Positions 23,164 through 31,700 are shown, numbered from the stretch's first letter. The stretch is 31,838 nt of DNA from CAZXCG01 sp964639205 (GCA_964639205.1 CAZXCG010000017.1:1-31838); one strand, 5' to 3'. Notes: generated from the sequence alone by a model not told the origin. Made by a program: numbers and translations.

Positions 23164-24951
23164 TTAAGCTTTGATGATCGCGCCGAATTTGCATTTTTCC
23201 ATGCAGGCGCCGCACTTGATACATTTATCCTGGTTAACAACATGAGGCGTTTTTACGCTGCCTGTAATTGCTCCGACGGGACAAACTCTCGAGCATGCTG
23301 TACAGCCGCGGCATTTGTCCGCAAGAATCGTAATTTTAAGCAGCTTCTTACATACTCCGGCGGGACACGTTTTGTCAACGACATGCGCCATGTATTCGTC
23401 GCGGAAATAGCGCAGAGTGGAAAGCACCGGGTTGGGAGCGGTTTGTCCGAGACCGCAGAGCGAATTTTCCTTTATGTAATAGCAAAGCTTTTCCATTTCG
23501 TCGATAGTTTCGGGCGTACCGTTGCCTGAAGTAATTTTATCGAGCATTTCAAGCAAACGCTTTGTGCCTATACGGCAGGGAGTACACTTTCCGCAGGATT
23601 CATCAACCGTAAATTCAAGGAAGAACTTGGCGATGTCTACCATACAGGTTGTTTCGTCCATTACAATAAGTCCGCCTGAACCCATCATGGAGCCTATTGC
23701 AATAAGATTGTCGTAGTCGATAGGCACGTCAAGATGCTCGGCGGGAATACATCCGCCCGACGGACCCCCGGTTTGAGCAGCCTTGAACTTTTTGCCGCCC
23801 GGAACGCCTCCGCCGATTTCCTCGACTATTTCACGCAAGGTTGTACCCATCGGAACCTCGACAAGACCGGTATGCTTGATTTTGCCGCCGAGGGCGAATA
23901 CCTTTGTACCCTTGCTCTTTTCCGTACCCATTGAAGCAAACCAATCGGCGCCTTTTAATATAATTTGGGGAATATTTGCATAGGTTTCTACGTTATTAAG
24001 AATTGTGGGCTTTCCGAAAAGGCCTTTAACCGCCGGGAACGGAGGACGCGGATGCGGCTCGCCGCGTTTGCCCTCGATTGAGGTCATAAGCGCGGTTTCC
24101 TCACCGCAGACAAATGCACCCGCGCCGAGACGAAGCTGAAGATCGAAAGAAAATCCGGTTCCGAAAATATTTTCGCCGAGCAAGCCATAATCTCTTGCCT
24201 GTGAAATAGCAATCTGCAAACGCGTTACAGCAATGGGATATTCGGCGCGGATGTATATATATCCTTTTGAAGCGCCGATAGCATAAGCCGCTATAGCCAT
24301 CGCTTCAATAACGGCGTGGGGATCGCCTTCAAGAACGGAACGGTCCATAAAAGCTCCGGGGTCGCCCTCGTCTGCATTGCAGCAGACATATTTCTGATCC
24401 GCCTGATTTGCCGCCGCGAACTGCCACTTAAGTCCCGTAAGGAAACCGGCGCCTCCTCTGCCGCGCAGACCCGAAGCTTTGACAGTATCTATTACCTCCT
24501 GCGGGGTCATTGTTGTAAGAACCTTTTCAAGCGCACAGTAGCCGTCCCTTGCAAGATATTCGTCTATAACCTCCGGGTTGATTACGCCGCAATTGCGCAG
24601 AGCAACGCGCTTTTGCTTTTCGTAGAAAGCAGTTTGGTTAAGAGATTTAACGGTATCCTTCTCAACAGTTTCATCATAAAGAAGGCGGGTAACGATTCTG
24701 CCCTTGAGCAAGTGCTCTTCAACAATTTCGGGAACATCCTCTACCTTAACCATGCTGTAGAAGCTGCCCTCGGGATAAACAATCATAATCGGACCGAGCG
24801 CGCAAAGACCGAAGCATCCGGTACGAATAACGTTGATTTCTTTATCAAGACCCTTTTCCGCTATTTCCGTTTTAAGAGCCTCTATGATTGCCTCGCTGTT
24901 TGAGGAGGTACAGCCGGTACCGCCGCAAACAAGCACAGTAGAACGATACAT
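23164..24951 (-). CDS. hndC: hydrogenase flavoprotein subunit, NuoF-like (HydB/HndC)
   Basis: The NAD(P)H- and FMN-binding subunit, 595 residues. In order: a thioredoxin-like [2Fe-2S] domain (1-90; C9, C14, C46, C50), the NuoF flavin/NAD domain with GLRGRGGAGF (161-170) and CNADEGDPGA (191-200), an SLBB domain (about 345-430), the NuoF [4Fe-4S] motif SCGKCTPCRIG (452-462) with CGLG near 499, and a C-terminal 2[4Fe-4S] ferredoxin (CRGCTACSRVCP 547-558; CIKCGACMEKC 577-587). This architecture belongs to multimeric, usually ferredoxin- and NAD(H)-linked electron-bifurcating hydrogenases. It is preceded by hndB at 12 bases and followed by hndD at 20. Confidence 0.96.
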   Translation of the reverse strand: MYRSTVLVCGGTGCTSSNSEAIIEALKTEIAEKGLDKEINVIRTGCFGLCALGPIMIVYPEGSFYSMVKVEDVPEIVEEHLLKGRIVTRLLYDETVEKDTVKSLNQTAFYEKQKRVALRNCGVINPEVIDEYLARDGYCALEKVLTTMTPQEVIDTVKASGLRGRGGAGFLTGLKWQFAAANQADQKYVCCNADEGDPGAFMDRSVLEGDPHAVIEAMAIAAYAIGASKGYIYIRAEYPIAVTRLQIAISQARDYGLLGENIFGTGFSFDLQLRLGAGAFVCGEETALMTSIEGKRGEPHPRPPFPAVKGLFGKPTILNNVETYANIPQIILKGADWFASMGTEKSKGTKVFALGGKIKHTGLVEVPMGTTLREIVEEIGGGVPGGKKFKAAQTGGPSGGCIPAEHLDVPIDYDNLIAIGSMMGSGGLIVMDETTCMVDIAKFFLEFTVDESCGKCTPCRIGTKRLLEMLDKITSGNGTPETIDEMEKLCYYIKENSLCGLGQTAPNPVLSTLRYFRDEYMAHVVDKTCPAGVCKKLLKITILADKCRGCTACSRVCPVGAITGSVKTPHVVNQDKCIKCGACMEKCKFGAIIKA

Positions 24952-24963
24952 TTGGTTTCCTCC

Positions 24964-25338
24964 TTATTTATTTGCGCCGATTGTGAACTCGGTGACAACA
25001 TTCTTATTAACAAGATGATCATTAACAACGCGTACGGCTTTTTCGGGAGTCATTTTAACATATGTAACCTTTTCCTCGCCCGGTACCTCAACCTCAACAA
25101 CGGGTTCGTACTGACATATGCCGATGCAGCCCGTCTGAGTTACTGTTACGTTTGTAAGACCTCTTTTTGCTATTTCGTCGGTAAAAGCGGTTAAAACCGG
25201 CCTTGCACCGGCGGCAATACCGCAGGTTGCCATACCGACAAGCACCCTGATTGCGTCCGGATTTTCCTGACGCATATTCATCTGTACCTTTGCTTTTTCT
25301 CTAATAGCCTGTAATTCGGCTAATGTTTTCATGGTCAT
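24964..25338 (-). CDS. hndB: thioredoxin-like [2Fe-2S] ferredoxin subunit (HndB)
   Basis: A 124-residue small subunit of the hydrogenase, similar to the N-terminal domain of the NuoF-like protein. Only three cysteines are visible in the cluster region: C39 in GMATCGIAAGA and C71 and C75 in TGCIGICQYEP. The fourth position usual for NuoE-type clusters is alanine, which I believe is normal for HndB relatives, though I cannot confirm that here. It should relay electrons or stabilise the complex. Its ATG overlaps the stop of the ATPase gene by 4 bases, indicating coupling. Confidence 0.88.
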   Translation of the reverse strand: MTMKTLAELQAIREKAKVQMNMRQENPDAIRVLVGMATCGIAAGARPVLTAFTDEIAKRGLTNVTVTQTGCIGICQYEPVVEVEVPGEEKVTYVKMTPEKAVRVVNDHLVNKNVVTEFTIGANK

Positions 25339-25886
25339 TGCACCTCCATAATATTTTTAGTTTGCTCGAGTAAGAATCCGTCTATCCACTCCATAACATC
25401 CGGCGAATCAAGCGGAACGTCTGCACCCAATATACCGCGCAGCTCGCGCGTGTCAAGTGTAAACGAGCTGCCGTTAAAAGAACGGATAAACATAAAATCA
25501 ATGTCGGGATTGCATCGAATCAAAATACTTACGGTAGAATTAATATCGCCTAACGGGGTCATATCCAAATGTGAAGTGCAGAACACTGCTTTAACGCTTG
25601 TACCGACTCCCGGTTCAGACTGTATTTCAAGGCTGCCGCCGGTTTGCTCCGCCGCCAATTTGAAAAGCGGCACTCCCAGTCCGACCTTACGCGTGGTGCG
25701 GGTTGTATAAAACGGGTCTGTAACGTTTGCCGCCTGCAGGGCGGTCATTCCTCTTCCGTTATCCGAAATCGTAATTGAGAGCGTGCTTTCAGTTGTGTTT
25801 TCGGCTACTTCCACCGTAACAAGACTTGCTCCGGCCGAAATAGAATTCTGAGCCACATCCATTACATTTAAAGAGAGTTCCCGCAT
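25335..25886 (-). CDS. GHKL ATPase-domain protein inside the hydrogenase operon
   Basis: A 183-residue protein with a histidine-kinase-type ATP-binding domain (about 1-105). The N box is DVAQNSISAGA (10-20, N14), G1 is SDNGRGM (41-47) and G2 is KVGLGVPLFKLA (67-78). There is no dimerisation helix with a phosphorylatable histidine, so it is not a full sensor kinase. The remaining C-terminal 75 residues are unassigned. Stand-alone domains of this type act as anti-sigma kinases or ATP-dependent switches. It sits between hndA and hndB, 15 bases after hndA and overlapping hndB by 4. The position suggests a role in regulating or assembling the hydrogenase. That is inference. Confidence 0.88.
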   Translation of the reverse strand: MRELSLNVMDVAQNSISAGASLVTVEVAENTTESTLSITISDNGRGMTALQAANVTDPFYTTRTTRKVGLGVPLFKLAAEQTGGSLEIQSEPGVGTSVKAVFCTSHLDMTPLGDINSTVSILIRCNPDIDFMFIRSFNGSSFTLDTRELRGILGADVPLDSPDVMEWIDGFLLEQTKNIMEVQ

Positions 25887-25901
25887 ATCAATCTACCAAA
25901 A

Positions 25902-26399
25902 TCAATCCATATATTTTTTAAGAATACCGTCAATATCCTCCGGTACCAAACGACCGTATACATCGTCGTTTACCGTAAGCACCGGCGCAAGACCGCACGC
26001 ACCGATGCACCGGCACGCCGTCAGAGAAAACTTGCCGTCCTCAGTACATTCCTCGGGTTCAATGCCGAGAATTTCGGTAATGCGTTCAACAAGCTTACCG
26101 GATCCCTTTACATAGCACGCGGTGCCGAGACAGACAGAAATATTGTACTGTCCCTTTGGAGAAAGCGAAAACTGTGAATAGAAAGTGGACACACCGTAAA
26201 CCTCTTCCAAAGGAACGCCCAAACCTTCTGCAATCATTATCTGCACTTCCTGCGGAAGATAGCCGTAAACCTCCTGCGCCTGCTGCAACACAGGCATAAC
26301 CGAGCCGGGCTTGTCCTTGTGCTGTTCAATAATTTCTTTCAGCTTAGCTTCCTGTTCCGGAGTTCCGTTAAAAGGAATTGTGCTGATTTTCTTTTGCAT
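25902..26399 (-). CDS. hndA: hydrogenase [2Fe-2S] subunit, NuoE-like (HydC/HndA)
   Basis: A 165-residue NuoE-like subunit, the first gene of the operon. It has an N-terminal helical bundle (about 10-80, LQQAQEVYGYLPQEVQIMIA) and a thioredoxin-fold [2Fe-2S] domain with ligands C90 and C95 (VCLGTACYVKG) and C131 and C135 (ACRCIGACGLAP). It passes electrons between the flavin subunit and the rest of the complex. The ATG follows AAGGAGG, one of the best ribosome binding sites in the window, with a sigma-A promoter 60 bases upstream. Confidence 0.96.
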   Translation of the reverse strand: MQKKISTIPFNGTPEQEAKLKEIIEQHKDKPGSVMPVLQQAQEVYGYLPQEVQIMIAEGLGVPLEEVYGVSTFYSQFSLSPKGQYNISVCLGTACYVKGSGKLVERITEILGIEPEECTEDGKFSLTACRCIGACGLAPVLTVNDDVYGRLVPEDIDGILKKYMD

Positions 26400-26460
26400 C
26401 TTTTTTCCTCCTTGTTAAAATAATATATAGTCGTAGCAAAACCCATATGCGTACAAAGAT

Positions 26461-26489
26461 ATTATATCACAGTTTTTACATATTGTCTA
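26461..26489 (-). promoter_or_regulatory. promoter of the hydrogenase operon
   Basis: TAGACA (26489-26484) and TATAAT (26466-26461), spacer 17, minus strand. Transcription should start near 26454. Upstream, 26490-26715 is AT-rich with a small CCGAGT/ACTCGG hairpin (26681-26697) and nothing else clear. No Rex-type operator could be confirmed. Confidence 0.6.
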
Positions 26490-26716
26490 TATAAAAATGA
26501 TATAACAGGAAAATTTTGAAAAAATTTGTAGGATTTCCCGAGTTTCCACATTTTTTCAGAATCTGATTTTTACAATTTTTTAATAATTTTTTCAACAATA
26601 TCCGTCAGTTTTTAAAATAAAACAAAAAAATAATAAAAATATCTCCGGCAAACTGTTGGAAGAAAAAGCGGGATACGGCTTACCGAGTGCGATACTCGGA
26701 ATTTTAAAACGCTCCG

Positions 26717-26753
26717 GTAAAAAACGGAGGCACGGCAGCCCCGCGCCTCCGTT
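26717..26753 (-). terminator. rho-independent terminator after the Cys-rich peptide gene
   Basis: On the minus strand a 13-bp stem (26753-26741 with 26735-26723, one G-U pair) with a 5-base loop is followed by TTTT. It starts 37 bases after the stop codon of the 46-residue gene, confirming that gene's transcript. Confidence 0.85.
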
Positions 26754-26790
26754 GTTATGAGAAACGTCAGAAAATATTTTTACAGCCCAA

Positions 26791-26931
26791 TCAGCAGCCG
26801 CAGCCACAGTTGTTGTCACAGCCGCAGTTATTGCATCCGCAGCCGTTACTGCCGAATCCGTTACCGCAGCAGCAGCAGAGAAGAAGAATTATGATAATCC
26901 ACCAGCAACCGCCGTTATTACCAAAGCACAT
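26791..26931 (-). CDS. 46-residue cysteine/glycine-rich membrane mini-protein
   Basis: A tiny gene between a perfect AAAGGAGG ribosome binding site, 9 bases before the ATG, and a strong terminator. The product begins MCFGNNGGCWW, continues with a hydrophobic run (residues 10-18, IIIILLL), then four cysteines in a row (19-22) and a tail of G, N and C ending CGCGC. Thirteen of 46 residues are cysteine. It resembles small Clostridia proteins annotated as chorion-class high-cysteine (HCB) proteins and, in layout, YjcZ-type sporulation peptides. Possible roles are disulfide-crosslinked spore or envelope material or metal binding. These are inferences from composition. Confidence 0.78.
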   Translation of the reverse strand: MCFGNNGGCWWIIIILLLCCCCGNGFGSNGCGCNNCGCDNNCGCGC

Positions 26932-27074
26932 CGTGTTTTCCTCCTTTCGTGAGTTACACTACATACTATTGCGAAACGGCAAAATTGTTACTGCTTTTTG
27001 AAGGTTATTCAGCCGCCGGGATAGGGCAAATTACGCCGGTAAAACCTGAGGCGTTTGAAACTGTATGGCGGGAT

Positions 27075-27788
27075 TTATCCGCAAATAATCACATCATCGC
27101 AGATTTTAATATACTCAATCGCTTTGTCAATGAGCTTGTGGTCGTTGTCGTAGCTGCAAAGGCTGTGCGCCTGCCTGACCGTCGCCCAAAGATAAGAATC
27201 GATTTCGCTTTCCTGGATTTTAACCCGACTGCTTTTGCTTTCGGCAAGAAAAAAGACGACATGCTTGCGTATTTTTCCGAAGGGGCAATAATCCGTTTCC
27301 TCTCTGAAGCCGTTGTATATTTTAACGTCGAGGTTTGTCTCTTCCTTTATTTCACGTTTGGCGGTGAATTCCTCCGCTTCGCCGAGCTCAACATGACCCT
27401 TTGGAAAGCTCCAGTGCCTGCTGTTGTGATTTTTAACCAACAAAATTCTGATTATTTCGTCGCTTTCGCGGTAAAACACAACCGCGCCGCAGGATTTTTC
27501 AAAAAGGCAGTTTAATTTGGATATTTTAATATTTTTAAATTCCGAGATGATAGAGCGTATTTCCGGTTCATAAAACACTTCTCCCTCCGGCGCGAGGATC
27601 AGCTTTTCTTCCCCGCTTTCGTCAAGGGTAGCAACCGCAATTACGGTAGCGTTAAAAAACTCATATGTCATCTTGCGCGTTATAACAAAAACGCTCCGGT
27701 TTGAAAAGTCCTCGGCACTGATGTAACCCGAATAAAGGTTTTTGGAAAGCTTGCCAAAAATATTTACCATAAAGCTTTTAGAAATCAC
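27075..27788 (-). CDS. Nudix hydrolase with N-terminal extension
   Basis: A 237-residue protein. The Nudix box is complete at 131-153 (GHVELGEAEEF, then TAKREIKEET), with W126 and the following FPKG in the usual order, so it should hydrolyse a nucleoside diphosphate linked to another group. Residues 1-95 form an additional N-terminal domain that I do not recognise. The start is GTG 27788 with GTGAGG upstream, and an ATG at 27770 lacks a ribosome binding site. The substrate could be a dinucleotide polyphosphate or similar, but the box alone does not say. It follows the DHHW gene by 58 bases and may share its transcript. Confidence 0.9.
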   Translation of the reverse strand: MISKSFMVNIFGKLSKNLYSGYISAEDFSNRSVFVITRKMTYEFFNATVIAVATLDESGEEKLILAPEGEVFYEPEIRSIISEFKNIKISKLNCLFEKSCGAVVFYRESDEIIRILLVKNHNSRHWSFPKGHVELGEAEEFTAKREIKEETNLDVKIYNGFREETDYCPFGKIRKHVVFFLAESKSSRVKIQESEIDSYLWATVRQAHSLCSYDNDHKLIDKAIEYIKICDDVIICG

Positions 27789-27846
27789 AGTGCCTCACCA
27801 CCCTTCAAAATTAAACGGTTAAACAAAGCCCGACAGAACGTTAAAA

Positions 27847-29142
27847 TCAGTTAAACAGCGTGTCCATAGTGTCTATCTGCGAGCTTCTCGCGGCGTTTGC
27901 CACCTCGTTTATAAACAGCACGTCCGTAATATTATTTTCCGTGCAGTAGCTGCTGAGATTCCCGTCCCAGCGGCGGTAATCTATAATATGGACGCTGTCA
28001 TAATCATTGGCAAGCAAAGGCGCGAGCGGATTGCCGAACGAGTCCTTAACAACAAGGATGTTTTTCCCCGTGGTATGTTCGGTTTCTATGACAAACAGAG
28101 GCTGATCGGACCAAAGGAACACGCCGTAGGTAAGGCTGCCGGAGGAAGCGGCGCCGTAATAGAGAGTTGTCTGCTGTAATTCGCCGCCGTTCTCCGTTTG
28201 CATTTTGCAGACTAAATTTACATCCTCGGGATATTCGTAATAATCCACAGTATCCGGATTGGCGGTGAGCTGCGTATTCTGCGTCAGCACAGCGTACTCG
28301 CCTGTAAATCCGGATACGGATTTTTTGACCATAGAAGACAGGTCAAGCGGAGTAAACCCCGCCGCGGCGGCAAATTCGGCATAGCCGTAATAAGCGCCGA
28401 GCGCGGTCCAATGACTGTCCGTATTATAGTAGATATACTCGTCGTTATGCTGTGAAAGCGTGTTGTACACATTTACGGCTGTAACCTCGGAGCCGAGCCT
28501 TTCGTATGCGGTCTTTATAAAATCAGCCTGAGAATCCGCCCCGAGCGCCTCTTGATTGAGACGCTGCGGAAGGCGGATTTCAGAAGCCGAAGGGACTATC
28601 ATATCGTAAACATTAACAGACGGCGGCAGGCTGCTTTTGTAGGAAAGTATTGCGTCGGCATAATTTTGAGCCTCCTGAGCGCTGCCCGAAAAAGAAAGGT
28701 ACCCCGCGTTTTTATATATGTAAATATTTGATGAAAAGCTGCCGGACGTGCCGTCGTCGGATACAGACGGGGTGACAAAATCAAGGGAAGAAAGGCTGAG
28801 CTGCTCTGCCGTTCCGCTTTCCGTCGTCTGTTCCGGCGAAGACTCGGGCTGCGAGGTCCCGGAGATTTCGTCCGTTTCGTTTTGTGTGATATTTTCGTTG
28901 GTATTGGAACAGCTTTTAAAGACCGAAGAAATTAAGGTGATTATAAGGATAAGCACCAAAAGCGCGGCTGTAAGTACAATTGTGCGGTGGATAATCCTTT
29001 TTCGCCTACGCGCCTTGCGGCGCTGTTCGGCAGACGAACGCCTAAGCGGTCTGTATTCGTTCCCGTTGTACCGTCCGTAATCCTCCTCCGCTTCGCGGAT
29101 GGGGTCATAATCCTGAAAATTGTCAAAATTATAATCGCTCAT
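27847..29142 (-). CDS. DHHW family membrane-anchored protein
   Basis: A 431-residue type II membrane protein. An acidic, tyrosine-rich cytoplasmic start (1-30) and a basic stretch (31-52, RRKARRRKR) precede one membrane helix (about 53-76). A serine/threonine/glutamate-rich linker (79-118) and an extracellular domain follow. The domain shows YYNTDSHWTALGAYYGY (238-254), KDSFGNPLAPLL (366-377) and IIDYRRW (386-392), the signatures of the DHHW family, related to the SGNH-like AlgJ/AlgX domain. A catalytic D-x-H-W pair and the serine in KDSFGN suggest polysaccharide O-acetyl transfer or removal. That role is inferred from the fold, and no MBOAT acyltransferase is nearby. A promoter is at 29229-29257. 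Confidence 0.87.
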   Translation of the reverse strand: MSDYNFDNFQDYDPIREAEEDYGRYNGNEYRPLRRSSAEQRRKARRRKRIIHRTIVLTAALLVLILIITLISSVFKSCSNTNENITQNETDEISGTSQPESSPEQTTESGTAEQLSLSSLDFVTPSVSDDGTSGSFSSNIYIYKNAGYLSFSGSAQEAQNYADAILSYKSSLPPSVNVYDMIVPSASEIRLPQRLNQEALGADSQADFIKTAYERLGSEVTAVNVYNTLSQHNDEYIYYNTDSHWTALGAYYGYAEFAAAAGFTPLDLSSMVKKSVSGFTGEYAVLTQNTQLTANPDTVDYYEYPEDVNLVCKMQTENGGELQQTTLYYGAASSGSLTYGVFLWSDQPLFVIETEHTTGKNILVVKDSFGNPLAPLLANDYDSVHIIDYRRWDGNLSSYCTENNITDVLFINEVANAARSSQIDTMDTLFN

Positions 29143-29228
29143 AACCTATACCTCCCTGCGCTTAATATCATCTTATGTGTTCACTGAGGCAATAAAATGC
29201 AAACAGCACCGATATTACCGATGTTATT

Positions 29229-29257
29229 ATTATAATACAAAATTTATATTATTACAA
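29229..29257 (-). promoter_or_regulatory. promoter of the DHHW gene
   Basis: TTGTAA (29257-29252) and TATAAT (29234-29229), spacer 17, on the minus strand. Confidence 0.5.
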
Positions 29258-29388
29258 GGAAAAAACGATAAATACGGGCATTTTTTTGTTTTTAAAAGCG
29301 GCAAAGTACGAAATAAGCCGCATTTACGGTGTAAAAAGAGGATTTCGTATTCTTTAGCGCGCGGGAAATAATTTTTGCGGATTTTTTA

Positions 29389-29417
29389 TTGATAAAAATA
29401 CTCAGTTGTGATAGAAT
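29389..29417 (+). promoter_or_regulatory. promoter of the aminotransferase/trpS operon
   Basis: TTGATA (29389-29394) and TAGAAT (29412-29417), spacer 17, about 58 bases before the GTG start. The remaining part of the 29143-29465 gap holds the divergent promoter and no gene I can support. Confidence 0.6.
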
Positions 29418-29474
29418 TGTAGCTGTAGCTTATGCTTATGTCTGAAACTTCGAGTTAAAAGGAATGTGATAAAT

Positions 29475-30650
29475 GTGAATTATCATTTTTCAGACCGGGT
29501 GCAGGCGCTCAAGCCCAGCGCCATACGTGAAATTTTCAAATACGCAGCGGACCCCTCGGTTGTTTCTCTTTCCGCGGGCAATCCCTCTCCGGAAGCTTTC
29601 CCGGTAAAGGAGATAGCCGAAATTTCCGCCCGCTTACTTAGCGAGCGTCCCATAGACGCGCTCCAATACAGCGTGACGGAGGGCTATTCGCCGCTGCGCC
29701 GAACGCTCAAAGATTACATGAAGCAAAAACATAACATAGGGCGCGAATTTGACGAACTCATAATCACCTCCGGCGCGCAGGGCGCGATGGATTTATTTGC
29801 AAAATCCGTTTTAAACGAAAACGACGTTGTTATTTGCGAGGCTCCGAGCTTTATAGGCTCTCTGAACAGCTTTCGCAGCTACAACGCGAGGCTTGTCGGC
29901 GTTGAGGTGGAAAGCGACGGAATAAATATTGAAAAGCTCGAACAGGCCCTAAAGGCAAACAAAAACGCGCGCTTTATTTACACCATACCGAATTTCCAAA
30001 ACCCTTCGGGCGCAACCATGAGCCGTCAAAAACGGCAGCGCCTTTACGCTTTGGCTAAAGAGTACGGGGTCATGATTCTTGAGGATAACCCTTACGGCGA
30101 CCTGCGTTACAGCGGAGAAGATATTGAATCGATAAAATCTTACGATGAAGACGGAATCGTTGTTTATGTGGGCAGCTTCAGCAAGGTTATCTCCCCCGGT
30201 CTGCGCGTGGGCTGGTGCGTAGCGCCATCGGAGCTTATGCAGAAAATGATAGTCTGCAAGCAGGGTCAGGACGTACACACAAACATTTGGGCTCAGATAG
30301 TATGCAACGAATTTATGACAAAATACGATTTTGAAGCTCATCTCCGGCGTCTGCGCGAAATTTACAGCAAAAAGGCGAAATTTGCAACAGATCTGCTCGA
30401 CAAATATCTCGGAAGCAAAATAACATACAATAAGGTTGAGGGCGGTCTGTTTATATGGTGCACGCTTCCAAACGGGCGCGATATGCTCAAATTCTGCCGG
30501 GACGCCGTTTTGAACAAGGTTTGCGTGGTACCGGGCAACACCTTCCTTTGCGACGAAACCGAGCCTTGCGGCAGCTTTAGAATTAATTTTTCCACACCTA
30601 CCGACGAACAGCTTGAAAAGGGTGTTAAAATCCTCGGCTCAATGCTGTAA
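29475..30650 (+). CDS. PLP-dependent aminotransferase (fold type I, 2-aminoadipate/LysN-like)
   Basis: A 391-residue enzyme resembling the catalytic half of MocR proteins and the archaeal-type multi-substrate aminotransferases. FSDRVQALKPSAIREI is the usual N terminus. VVSLSAGNPSPE, SGAQGAMDLFAK, IPNFQNPSG and EDNPYGDLRY are conserved. The Schiff-base lysine is K237 in GSFSKVISPGLRVGW, and the C-terminal arginine lies in FRINFS. The start is uncertain. GTG 29475 gives the family-like MNYHFSDRV with AAGGA 11 bases upstream, while GTG 29466 is too close to that site. The substrate is not certain. trpS follows at 27 bases. Confidence 0.9.
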   Translation: MNYHFSDRVQALKPSAIREIFKYAADPSVVSLSAGNPSPEAFPVKEIAEISARLLSERPIDALQYSVTEGYSPLRRTLKDYMKQKHNIGREFDELIITSGAQGAMDLFAKSVLNENDVVICEAPSFIGSLNSFRSYNARLVGVEVESDGINIEKLEQALKANKNARFIYTIPNFQNPSGATMSRQKRQRLYALAKEYGVMILEDNPYGDLRYSGEDIESIKSYDEDGIVVYVGSFSKVISPGLRVGWCVAPSELMQKMIVCKQGQDVHTNIWAQIVCNEFMTKYDFEAHLRRLREIYSKKAKFATDLLDKYLGSKITYNKVEGGLFIWCTLPNGRDMLKFCRDAVLNKVCVVPGNTFLCDETEPCGSFRINFSTPTDEQLEKGVKILGSML

Positions 30651-30677
30651 CCGGTTTTGAAAGGACAATATTTAACT

Positions 30678-31700
30678 ATGGAACAACCCGCAGCGGCAAA
30701 CACAGCCGCAAAAAAGAAAACCGCCTTCAGCGCTATTCAGCCGAGCGGCACAATAACGTTGGGCAATTACCTTGGCGCAGTACGCAACTGGGTGGCAATG
30801 CAAGAGGAATTCAACTGCATTTATGCATTGGCGGATCTGCATACAATTACAGTACGGCAGGAACCTGCCGTGATGCGCAAAAATATTTGGGACGCCTATG
30901 CCTCGATCCTTGCCTGCGGAATAGACGCTGAAAAGAGCCTGTTTTTTATTCAAAGTCATGTGCCTGCGCACGCGCAGCTTGCCTGGGTGCTTAACTGCTA
31001 TACGCAATTCGGCGAGCTTGCAAGGATGACCCAATTTAAGGATAAATCCGCCAAAAATTCCGACAATATTAACGCGGGGCTTTTTACTTACCCCTGCCTT
31101 ATGGCCGCCGATATTCTGCTTTACCAGGCAGACGCGGTTCCCGTCGGCGCGGATCAAAGGCAGCACATTGAGCTTACCCGGGATATTGCCGAGCGCTTTA
31201 ACGGGATTTACGGCAAAGTGTTTACCGTGCCGGAGGGCTTTATACCCAAAAACGGCGCGCGAGTAATGAGTTTGCAGGATCCCGGCAAAAAAATGAGCAA
31301 GTCGGATTCCAACATAAACGGCTGCGTGCATCTGCTCGACAGCCCGGACGTAATTATGAGGAAGTTCAAGCGCGCCGTAACCGACAGTGAAGCGGTTGTG
31401 CGCTATGCGGAAAACAAAGACGGAATAAACAACCTAATCGGCATTTATTCCGCCGTAACCGGCAAAAGCTTTGAACAAACCGAGCAGGAGTTTGCGGGCA
31501 AGGGCTACGGGGAATTTAAGACCGCTGTAGGCGAAGCGGTTATCGAAACGCTGCGCCCGATTCGGCTCCGCTACGAGCAGTTGATTAAAGACAAAGCATA
31601 TCTTGAGGATTGTTGCAAAAAATCGGCGGAGGCTGCTTTTAAAATAGGCCGCAGAACGCTTTCAAAGGTTATGAAAAAGGTCGGCTTCGTGGGTTTTTAA
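30678..31700 (+). CDS. trpS: tryptophanyl-tRNA synthetase
   Basis: Charges tRNA-Trp with tryptophan. The protein has 340 residues, normal for the bacterial enzyme. The HIGH-type motif appears as SGTITLGNYLGA (about 23-34). DLHTIT, YPCLMAADILLYQADAVPVGADQRQH (about 138-163) and the KMSKS loop (205-209) are intact. The ATG at 30678 has AAAGGA 12 bases upstream, and the open frame begins 7 codons earlier with TTG. No T-box leader or terminator is visible before it, unlike many Firmicutes trpS genes, which agrees with transcription from the aminotransferase promoter. Confidence 0.97.
   Translation: MEQPAAANTAAKKKTAFSAIQPSGTITLGNYLGAVRNWVAMQEEFNCIYALADLHTITVRQEPAVMRKNIWDAYASILACGIDAEKSLFFIQSHVPAHAQLAWVLNCYTQFGELARMTQFKDKSAKNSDNINAGLFTYPCLMAADILLYQADAVPVGADQRQHIELTRDIAERFNGIYGKVFTVPEGFIPKNGARVMSLQDPGKKMSKSDSNINGCVHLLDSPDVIMRKFKRAVTDSEAVVRYAENKDGINNLIGIYSAVTGKSFEQTEQEFAGKGYGEFKTAVGEAVIETLRPIRLRYEQLIKDKAYLEDCCKKSAEAAFKIGRRTLSKVMKKVGFVGF

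Noticed and set aside
26681..26697. CCGAGT/ACTCGG hairpin considered as terminator
   Set aside because: Only 6 bp with a weak AATTTT tail on the plus strand, and no plus-strand gene ends here.
29177..29371. 64-codon frame in the gap before the aminotransferase
   Set aside because: No ribosome binding site, odd composition (many H, Y, R and K), and it runs across the divergent promoter at 29229-29257.
30651..30677. T-box leader before trpS
   Set aside because: The gap is only 27 bases and has no T-box sequence or terminator.
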